Origin: Desulfovibrio sp. | GTDB taxonomy: Bacteria; Desulfobacterota; Desulfovibrionia; Desulfovibrionales; Desulfovibrionaceae | Assembly (NCBI GenBank): GCA_031282465.1 | Contig: JAITDR010000116.1 | Coordinates: 1 to 5,180 of the forward strand | Reading direction: 5' to 3' | Length of the DNA: 5,180 nucleotides | Shown here: positions 1 through 5,180 of the stretch, piece after piece | How positions within the stretch are numbered: the first letter of the stretch is position 1 | How the letters are laid out: each line of letters opens with the position of its first letter | Program-made: the position numbers and the translations under genes | The notes under the pieces: model-generated | The model's input: the letters and a program-made list of their open reading frames with translations, nothing else | What the model was told of the DNA's origin: nothing | Databases searched by the model: none

Positions 1-1782
1 CTCGTGGACGCCGTGTTCCGCCTGAGCGGGGTCTTCGGCGCAGGCAGAGCCTTTGATGAACGCATCATGGACAGCAACGAACTGGAGCGCGAACGGGGCA
101 TAACCATTTCCGCCAAAAACTGCGCCGTGTTCTGGAAAGGCGTCAAAATCAATATCCTCGACACGCCGGGGCACGCGGATTTCGGCGGCGAGGTGGAGCG
201 CGCCCAGTCCATGGTGGACGGAGCCATACTCCTGGTGGACGCCGCGGAAGGCCCGCTGCCCCAAACGCGCTTTGTGCTCCGGAAAACCCTTGAGGCGGGG
301 CTGCGCATCCTGGTCGTCATCAACAAGGTAGACCGCAAGGATGCGCGGCCCGCCGAAGTGTTGAACGAAATCTACGACCTGTTCATCGATCTCGGCGCGA
401 GCGAGGAGCAGATTGAGTTTCCCGTGCTGTACGCCGTGGGCAGGGAGGGGCTGGCCATGCGTTCGCCCGATGAACCCGGCAAAGACCTCACGCTCCTGCT
501 TGATGCCGTTCTGGAAGAAATACCGGGGCCGGAGTACGACCCGGCGGAGCCGTTCCGGATGCTGGTGTCCGACCTCGACTATTCCGACTACCTGGGGCGT
601 CTGGCCGTCGGCAAGGTGCGGCACGGCACGGTGCGGGCGCGCGATTCCCTGGTCCGCATCGACGCAGCGGGCGCCGGTCACCCGATGAAAATCGCCAAGC
701 TCCAGGTATACCGGGGCATGCGCCTGGAAGAGGCCGAAGAGGCCCCTCCGGGTGAAATCGTCGTGATCTCGGGCACGGACGACGTATGCATAGGCGACAC
801 CGTCTGTACGCGCGATACGCCCCGCGCCCTGCCGCGCATCCGCGTGGACGCGCCTACGGTCTCCATGTATTTCGGCATCAACACCTCCCCGCTGGCCGGG
901 CAGGAGGGAAAAATCGTCCGGGCGGGCAAAATCCGCGAGCGCCTGTACAGGGAAAGCTTGCGCAATGTGGCGGTGCAGGTGCGGGATTCCGGGGACGGCG
1001 AGAGTTTTGTCGTCATGGGACGCGGCGAATTTCAGATGGCCATACTTATTGAGCAGATGCGGCGCGAGGGCTTTGAACTCGGCGTCGGCCGGCCGCAGGT
1101 TATTTTGCGCGAAGAAAACGGCAAGGTGCTGGAACCCGTCGAACATTTGCTGGCGGACTGCGACGAGGCGTTCATGGGCCTGGTCACGGAAAAGCTGTCC
1201 ATGCGCAAGGCGCGCATGACCGCGCTGACCAACAACGGCTCCGGTCGCGTGCGCCTGGAGTTTTCCGTGCCGTCGCGCGGGCTTATAGGGTTCAGAGACG
1301 AGTTTCTGACCGACACCAGAGGCACGGGGATCATGCACGCCTATCTCGACGGCTATGAGGAATACAGGGGGGATTTTCCGGCGCGGTTCACCGGATCCCT
1401 GGTGGCGGACCGCCCCGGCAGGGCCACGGCCTATGCGATTTACAACCTGGAGCCGCGCGGAGTGATGATGCTGGAGCCGGGCGACCCGGTCTACGAGGGG
1501 CTGATCGTCGGCGAACACAACCGCGACAACGATATAGACGTCAATCCGACCAAAGAAAAGAAACTGACCAACCTCCGGGCGGCGGGCAAGGACGAGAACA
1601 TCATTCTCACGCCGGTTCGACCCATGACGCTGGAGCGCGCCCTGCAGTTCGCGGCCGACGACGAGTTGGTGGAAGTCACCCCGCGTTCCATCCGCTTGCG
1701 CAAGACGGAACTGAGCGCCGCGAAACGCCGCAGCGCCGGCGGCAAAAAGAAGGCCGCCTCACCCGGCAGCGGCGAATCATGA
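1..1782 (+). CDS. typA: TypA/BipA translational GTPase, 5'-truncated by window edge
   Basis: This is a ribosome-associated GTPase of the EF-G/LepA superfamily, linked in known members to 50S subunit assembly and growth under cold or other stress; it acts in the cytoplasm on the ribosome. The frame is open from base 1 (codons L-V-D, matching the end of the P-loop region), so about 20 residues with the G1 motif are missing and the GTG at base 4 is not the start. Visible motifs are G2 RERGITI (88-108), G3 DTPGHADF (160-183), G4 NKVD (322-333), then domain II, an EF-G-like domain III/V, and the BipA-specific C-terminal domain with RGLIGFR (1276-1296) and EHNRDNDIDVNPTKEKKL (1513-1566). The 593 residues present fit the usual length of about 605-615. 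The tail after SIRLRK is Lys/Arg-rich. The G5 region reads YAVGREG where relatives usually have YASALNG. No convincing terminator follows. The family call is secure. Confidence 0.97.
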   Translation, partial: LVDAVFRLSGVFGAGRAFDERIMDSNELERERGITISAKNCAVFWKGVKINILDTPGHADFGGEVERAQSMVDGAILLVDAAEGPLPQTRFVLRKTLEAGLRILVVINKVDRKDARPAEVLNEIYDLFIDLGASEEQIEFPVLYAVGREGLAMRSPDEPGKDLTLLLDAVLEEIPGPEYDPAEPFRMLVSDLDYSDYLGRLAVGKVRHGTVRARDSLVRIDAAGAGHPMKIAKLQVYRGMRLEEAEEAPPGEIVVISGTDDVCIGDTVCTRDTPRALPRIRVDAPTVSMYFGINTSPLAGQEGKIVRAGKIRERLYRESLRNVAVQVRDSGDGESFVVMGRGEFQMAILIEQMRREGFELGVGRPQVILREENGKVLEPVEHLLADCDEAFMGLVTEKLSMRKARMTALTNNGSGRVRLEFSVPSRGLIGFRDEFLTDTRGTGIMHAYLDGYEEYRGDFPARFTGSLVADRPGRATAYAIYNLEPRGVMMLEPGDPVYEGLIVGEHNRDNDIDVNPTKEKKLTNLRAAGKDENIILTPVRPMTLERALQFAADDELVEVTPRSIRLRKTELSAAKRRSAGGKKKAASPGSGES

Positions 1783-1855
1783 AGCCTCGGCCCGCTTCAG
1801 ACCTCTGGTAGAGTGGTGAGAACGATTCTTTATTTGTCGGTAAAAAATAGTTGCC

Positions 1856-1860
1856 GGAGA
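1856..1860 (+). promoter_or_regulatory. Ribosome binding site of the Fic-family gene
   Basis: The sequence GGAGA lies 7 bases before the GTG at 1868. It is the best Shine-Dalgarno match in the 85-base gap after typA and is the main reason for choosing this GTG start. The gap also holds an AT-rich stretch (1824-1850), but no -35/-10 pair with good spacing could be picked out, so the gene may use its own weak promoter or be read from typA. Confidence 0.7.
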
Positions 1861-1867
1861 AGCCAAA

Positions 1868-2596
1868 GTGGACAAACGGCTTTTTGAATCACCTCTCGGT
1901 TTTTTCTGGGAGCCGACAGATGTTCCGTTGCCGCATGAAAACAGGCCGGACCCGGCCCTTTTCATGTTCAAAAAGAACATGGCCGGGATTGTCTGGAACT
2001 CTTTGGGAGTCTTTGAGAACAACCCTGCCACCCTGCCGCAGACGGAAACCATTCTCCAGGGGCAAGCGGTGGGCGGCATAAGCATCGACCAGTTGAGTCA
2101 GGTGAAGCGTTTCGGCGATGCGGCAGCTCAATTGATTGATTCCGTAAAGAATGCGACCTTTCGCCTTGATCTGGACTTCGCCAAGCAGCTTCACGCCGTT
2201 GTCGGCAAGGAAGAGGCTCTGGAATGGGGCGTGCTGAGGAGCCGAGAAGTTCATATCCACGGAGTATCGCACGTCCCGCCGACAGTGGATGAACTTCCGT
2301 CGCTTGCTGAAAAGGGATTTTCTTTTTTACGCGAGCAGATGGAAAGCCCCATAGAGCGGGCAACGGCTGCTTTTCTGTTCATGTCCAGGACGCAGTTTTT
2401 CTTTGACTGCAACAAACGAACCGCCTCACTGATGATGAACGGCGTGCTCTTGACGGCGGGTTATTATCCGATTATCGCTCTGAGAGAGACAACAGAAGAA
2501 TTTAACGAAAAGCTGCGAGAGTTTTACGACTCAGGTGACGCGACTGAAATGTTCCGCTATTTCAGCGGGGTTTGCACAAAGTTGTATCCATCGTAA
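1868..2596 (+). CDS. Fic/Doc-family protein with Gln in place of the catalytic His
   Basis: Fic proteins normally transfer AMP or another phosphate-containing group to a target protein, often a GTPase, topoisomerase or translation factor. The 242-residue product has a Fic-type layout: an N-terminal helical part with the segment ETILQGQ (60-66), a flap-like segment WGVLRSREVHIHG (120-132) followed by VPPTVDEL, and the core signature QFFFDCNKRTA (176-186), then LMMNG (188-192) and a closing EFNEKLREFYDSGD (211-224). Against the consensus HxFx(D/E)(G/A)N(G/K)R, the Phe, Asp, Asn, Lys and Arg are kept but the His is Gln176 (CAG, 2393-2395). The NKR form resembles Doc more than HPFxxGNGR enzymes. 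The reading frame is intact, so this is not obvious decay. It stands 85 bases after typA, has lower GC than its neighbours, and no antitoxin gene is seen beside it. It may be a nonstandard enzyme, a binding-only pseudoenzyme or part of a larger His-less subfamily. Family membership is firm; activity is unknown. Confidence 0.9.
   Translation: MDKRLFESPLGFFWEPTDVPLPHENRPDPALFMFKKNMAGIVWNSLGVFENNPATLPQTETILQGQAVGGISIDQLSQVKRFGDAAAQLIDSVKNATFRLDLDFAKQLHAVVGKEEALEWGVLRSREVHIHGVSHVPPTVDELPSLAEKGFSFLREQMESPIERATAAFLFMSRTQFFFDCNKRTASLMMNGVLLTAGYYPIIALRETTEEFNEKLREFYDSGDATEMFRYFSGVCTKLYPS
1951..1987 (+). repeat. Hairpin-forming inverted repeat inside the Fic-family gene
   Basis: A perfect 7-base inverted repeat, CATGTTC (1963-1969) and GAACATG (1975-1981), surrounds a loop of five A. 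It is extended outward by CCCGGC (1951-1956) pairing with GCCGGG (1982-1987), with a six-base bulge (1957-1962) on the 5' side. It lies about 85-120 bases after the start codon and encodes the segment DPALFMFKKNMAG. A run of U does not follow, so it is not a typical terminator. It could be an mRNA structure, a protein-binding operator-like site, or chance. Confidence 0.5.
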
Positions 2597-2615
2597 ATAA
2601 AACAATCAACCCCGC
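2565..2615. repeat. Inverted repeat bracketing the convergent stop codons
   Basis: GCGGGGTT (2565-2572) is the exact reverse complement of AACCCCGC (2608-2615). The 35-base interval between them is AT-rich and contains the Fic-gene stop (2594-2596) and most of the smpB stop (2606-2608). The position between convergent genes suggests a bidirectional transcription end. The long loop is unusual for an intrinsic terminator. Read on the - strand, the right arm is followed by a T-rich run (GATTGTTTTATTT), which could help termination of smpB. The repeat itself is seen; its role is inferred. Confidence 0.4.
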
Positions 2616-3073
2616 CCCGACATGTCGCGTTCGGCATCACGCCGCGCCGCCGTCTGCCTGAGGTGCTCCCGCCTGTCGCCCAACTTCCGGCCCCTGGCCA
2701 GAGCCAGCTCGACCTTGACCCGCCCGGCGCGGAAATGCAGGTTGACGATAACCAGAGCCAGCCCCTGCTGCGCGACGGCCGCGGCAAGGCTGCGTATCTC
2801 GCGTGCGTGAAGCAGGAGTTTGCGTTCCCTGTCCGGGTCCTGTTCCGCGTAGCCGGCATGCTTGTAAGGGGCGATATGCAGGCCGACGGCAAAGGCTTCA
2901 TGCCCCCGAAAGCGGACAAAGGCATCGTGAAAGTTTACGCCCCCGGCGCGTATACTCTTGATTTCCGGGCCGGTAAGCGCGATCCCCGCCTCCACGAACT
3001 CCAGAAATTCAAAATAATGCCCGGCCTTCCTGTTCTTGGCAATCAGACCCGGCGGTTCTTTTTTCCCGCTCAC
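2606..3073 (-). CDS. smpB: SsrA (tmRNA)-binding protein SmpB
   Basis: SmpB binds the tRNA-like part of tmRNA and delivers it to ribosomes stalled on broken mRNA, so that the nascent chain is tagged for proteolysis. The 155-residue product is of normal length. It shows the family core in order: IAKNRKAGHYFEFLE (11-25), EAGIALTGPEIKSIRAG (28-44), LHIAPYKHAG (65-74), DPDRERKLLLHAREI (79-93), and VKVELALARGRKLGDRRE (119-136), then a basic tail RRDAERDM that in known members enters the mRNA channel. The start is GTG at 3073: the nearby ATGs at 3084 and 3081 are in other frames, and no Met start occurs before the conserved core. There is no good Shine-Dalgarno before this GTG. The gene follows topA by 7 bases, so coupling to topA translation is likely. 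No tmRNA gene lies in the window. The identification is secure, the start fairly so. Confidence 0.96.
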   Translation of the reverse strand: MSGKKEPPGLIAKNRKAGHYFEFLEFVEAGIALTGPEIKSIRAGGVNFHDAFVRFRGHEAFAVGLHIAPYKHAGYAEQDPDRERKLLLHAREIRSLAAAVAQQGLALVIVNLHFRAGRVKVELALARGRKLGDRREHLRQTAARRDAERDMSGRG

Positions 3074-3084
3074 GGCAACATCAT
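3070..3084 (-). other. Overlapping stop/start junction between topA and smpB
   Basis: On the - strand, ATGATGTTGCCGTGA spans 3084 down to 3070. The topA stop TGA (3083-3081) lies within ATGATG, and the ATG frame codes Met-Met-Leu-Pro and ends at a TGA (3072-3070) that overlaps the smpB GTG (3073-3071). Ribosomes ending topA could therefore restart either directly at GTG or through this four-codon relay. Overlaps are seen directly; the relay is inference. Confidence 0.35.
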
Positions 3085-5180
3085 TCGCGTTCGCTCGCGT
3101 TTCGCTTGAAGCCGCAGCCCTTGTTCGGGCATGCGATGTAGGTCGCGCCGCGTGATTTTTTCAGGCCGAGCACGCCGAAGCCGCACTTCGGGCACTGTTC
3201 GTTGAGCGGCTGATCCCACATGGCGAAATCGCAGGCCGGGTACCGGCTGCAACTGTAGAATATTTTTCCGCGCCGCGAACTTTTTTCCGCCAGTTCACCT
3301 TCTCCGCACACGGGGCAGGGTACGCCCGTGGTGTACGGCGCGGCACGGCGACAGGCCGGGTAGCCGGAGCAGGCGATGAAACGGCTGCCTGTGCGGGAGC
3401 GTTTGACGAGCAGATCCGCGCCGCATTCCGGACACTTGCCGACAACTTCACGTTCTTCTTTTTCGCGCGCGACAAGCGCCGGAACCCCTTTGTCGTCGCG
3501 GGCAAAGTCGCTGGTGAAGCGGCACTCGGGGTAGCCGGAACAGGCCATAAAGGTCCCGCTTTTGCCGAACCTGATCTGCAGGGGTTTGCCGCAGTCCGGG
3601 CAGGACAGGCCCGTGGGCACGCCGCCTTTCACGGAATTCATGGTCTTGGCGGCTTGTTCCAGCGCGGGATTGAAACGCCTGCTGAATTCGTCGAGCAAAG
3701 CCGCCCGTTTTTCCTTGCCTTCGGCCACCTTGTCCAGCTTTTCCTCCATCTGGGCGGTAAAGCCGATATCCATGAGTTCGGTGAAGTTGTCCGTCAGCAG
3801 TCCGCAGACCACGCGCCCGAGGTCGGTGACATCGAAATGTTTGTCCTTGATGCAGGCGTAGTCGCGATCCTGCAAGGTGGCGATGATGCTCGCATATGTC
3901 GAGGGCCGGCCTATGCCCTTTTCTTCCAGTTCCCGCACCAGGGAGGCTTCGTTGTAGGCGGGGGGGGGCTGGGTGAACTTCTGCTCTTTTTCCAATTTTT
4001 CCAAGGTCAGGGTCGCGCCGGGCGCAAGCAGGGGCAGATCGACGGCATCGTCGCTTTTCTGGGGCGCAAAAACGTAAAAACCGGGGAAGATCACTCGTTC
4101 GCCGCGGGCGCGGAACTGGGCTCCGTTGCGGGAGGCCAGGACAACAGTGTCTTCCACTTTGGCCGCGGCGGCCTGGGATGCCGTAAAACGCGTCCAGATC
4201 AGGCTGTACAGTCGATATTGATCCGAGGGCAACACACCCTTCAGGGATTCGGGAACGATGTTCACGTCCACGGGACGCACGGCCTCGTGCGCATCCTGGG
4301 CGGCCGCGCCGGTTTTGTAGCGCCGGGCCTTGGCGGGGTAATATTCCGGGCCGAAGGTGCGGACGATATACTCTTCGGCGGCGGCGCGGGCTTCTTCGGA
4401 AATGCGCACGGAGTCCGTGCGCATATAGGTGATGAGGGCTTTGCTCCCTTCGTCGCCGATGTCCACGCCTTCATAAAGGCGCTGCGCGGTGCTCATGGTT
4501 TTTTTGGCCGTGAAGCCGAGACGCTGGTGGGCCGCCTGCTGCATGGTGGAGGTGGTAAACGGGGGCGGCGGGGTTTTTTCCCGCGTTTTGACCTCGACGC
4601 CGTCCACCGTAAAGAGGGGGGATTTGTCCCCGCCGAGGATGGTTTTTTCCAGGGCGTCCGCAGCGGCGGCATCGGGAATGCGGGGCTTTTTGCCCTGCAC
4701 CTTGTGCAGGTCCGCCCGGAATGCCGGCCCCTCTTTTCCGCGCAGGAAGGCCCTGAACTGCCAGAATTCTTCCGGCACGAAGGCTTTTCTTTCGGCATCG
4801 CGTTCGACAAGCAGGCGCAACGCGACGCTCTGCACGCGCCCGGCGGAGATGCCGCGCTTGACTTTTTTCCAGAGCAGGGGAGAAATTTTGTAACCGACCA
4901 GGCGGTCCAGGATGCGGCGCGCCTGCTGGGCATCGTAGAGGTCTTCGTTCAAGGGCGCGGGCCGGCGCAGGGCTTCTTCCACGGCCCTGCGCGTAATCTC
5001 GTTGAAGCTGATGCGCTGAATCGTCTTGCCGCCGCTTTCGGGCGCGATGACCGTGGCTACGTGCCAGGCAATGGCCTCGCCCTCGCGGTCCGGGTCGGGG
5101 GCCAGAAAAATGTTGTCGGCCTTGGCCGCCGCCTTTTTCAGGTCTTCGACGACCTTTTCCTTGCCGGGGATAATTTCGTA
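3081..5180 (-). CDS. topA: DNA topoisomerase I, type IA, N-terminus beyond window edge
   Basis: TopA relaxes negative supercoils by a single-strand break held through a phosphotyrosine bond. The frame stays open to the right edge (699 residues present), so the GTG at 4982 is internal; roughly the first 60 residues are missing. The Toprim acidic motif APDPDREGEAIAWH (5061-5102) is intact, followed by FNEITRRAV and AQQARRILDRLVGY. The active-site Tyr is in ITYMRTDS (codon 4425-4427). EASLVRELEEKGIGRPSTYA marks the conserved region near 3890-3955. The C-terminus carries four Cys4 zinc ribbons, at about 3516-3602, 3351-3434, 3231-3317 and 3114-3194, each with CPxCG at the front and CxxxxxC-type or CSGYPxC-type ends. 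Two proline runs (PPPP near 4560, PPP near 3962) may depend on EF-P for smooth translation. smpB follows by 7 bases, probably in one operon. The call is secure. Confidence 0.98.
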   Translation of the reverse strand, partial: YEIIPGKEKVVEDLKKAAAKADNIFLAPDPDREGEAIAWHVATVIAPESGGKTIQRISFNEITRRAVEEALRRPAPLNEDLYDAQQARRILDRLVGYKISPLLWKKVKRGISAGRVQSVALRLLVERDAERKAFVPEEFWQFRAFLRGKEGPAFRADLHKVQGKKPRIPDAAAADALEKTILGGDKSPLFTVDGVEVKTREKTPPPPFTTSTMQQAAHQRLGFTAKKTMSTAQRLYEGVDIGDEGSKALITYMRTDSVRISEEARAAAEEYIVRTFGPEYYPAKARRYKTGAAAQDAHEAVRPVDVNIVPESLKGVLPSDQYRLYSLIWTRFTASQAAAAKVEDTVVLASRNGAQFRARGERVIFPGFYVFAPQKSDDAVDLPLLAPGATLTLEKLEKEQKFTQPPPAYNEASLVRELEEKGIGRPSTYASIIATLQDRDYACIKDKHFDVTDLGRVVCGLLTDNFTELMDIGFTAQMEEKLDKVAEGKEKRAALLDEFSRRFNPALEQAAKTMNSVKGGVPTGLSCPDCGKPLQIRFGKSGTFMACSGYPECRFTSDFARDDKGVPALVAREKEEREVVGKCPECGADLLVKRSRTGSRFIACSGYPACRRAAPYTTGVPCPVCGEGELAEKSSRRGKIFYSCSRYPACDFAMWDQPLNEQCPKCGFGVLGLKKSRGATYIACPNKGCGFKRNASERE
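3960..3968 (-). repeat. Nine-base homopolymer (G on +, C on coding strand) in topA
   Basis: Nine consecutive G on the + strand encode Pro-Pro-Pro in the conserved TQPPPAYNEAS segment of TopA. A one-base change in tract length would frameshift the gene and remove the rest of the protein, including the zinc ribbons. Because topA is normally essential, this is more likely a neutral codon effect or a sequencing-error hotspot than a switch. Confidence 0.9.

Noticed and set aside
1780..1799. Possible terminator after typA: TGAAGC and GCTTCA separated by eight bases
   Set aside because: The stem is only six pairs, starts at the stop codon itself, and no T-run follows directly; too weak to call.
1815..1855. 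Promoter for the Fic-family gene in the AT-rich gap
   Set aside because: No -35 and -10 pair with acceptable sequence and 16-18 base spacing could be found; AT-richness alone is not enough.
1889..2363. Two - strand frames opposite the Fic-family gene, considered as a possible antitoxin
   Set aside because: Neither shows a plausible antitoxin pattern such as the inhibitory [S/T]xxxE(G/N) helix, and both are explained as shadows of the Fic frame.
2618..2627. Ten-base palindrome CGACATGTCG in the 3' end of smpB
   Set aside because: It is short, has no loop, lies in coding sequence and is within chance expectation; no role can be supported.
2663..3109. 148-codon + strand frame opposite smpB
   Set aside because: It is the complement of a well-conserved smpB gene in GC-rich DNA, shows no recognisable domain and has no supporting ribosome binding site.
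3081..4982. GTG at 4982 as the start of topA
   Set aside because: The same frame continues open to the window edge and encodes the conserved Toprim motif DPDREGE and FNEIT segment, so this GTG is an internal Val codon.

Overview
The window holds four protein genes in two convergent pairs and no RNA gene, insertion sequence or CRISPR array. It is GC-rich: three sampled 60-base blocks in the housekeeping genes are about 67% GC. The genes and the sequence style suggest a GC-rich Gram-negative bacterium, possibly of the Desulfovibrio type. That placement is an impression, not a demonstrated result.

Left part, + strand: the window opens inside typA/bipA, a ribosome-binding translational GTPase; only about 20 N-terminal residues, including the P-loop, lie outside. 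After an 85-base gap comes a Fic/Doc-family gene with its own GGAGA ribosome binding site and a GTG start. It is clearly poorer in GC than its neighbours (about 51% in four sampled blocks) and looks like an acquired accessory gene. Its signature motif reads QFFFDCNKR, so Gln stands where the catalytic His normally is.

Right part, - strand: topA (DNA topoisomerase I, N-terminus beyond the right edge) is followed after 7 bases by smpB, the tmRNA-binding protein. The two are very probably cotranscribed and translationally coupled. smpB converges on the Fic gene with 9 bases between the stop codons.

Three of the genes are housekeeping (ribosome assembly and stress translation, ribosome rescue, DNA supercoiling). 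The Fic-like protein is the one accessory element and the best candidate for unusual biology. I see no clear new multi-gene system. The points worth a second look are the His-less Fic motif with a matching Gln in the region where an inhibitory Glu would be expected, a strong hairpin near the start of that gene, an inverted repeat bracketing the convergent stops, the overlapping topA/smpB junction, an altered G5 motif in TypA, and a nine-base homopolymer in topA.
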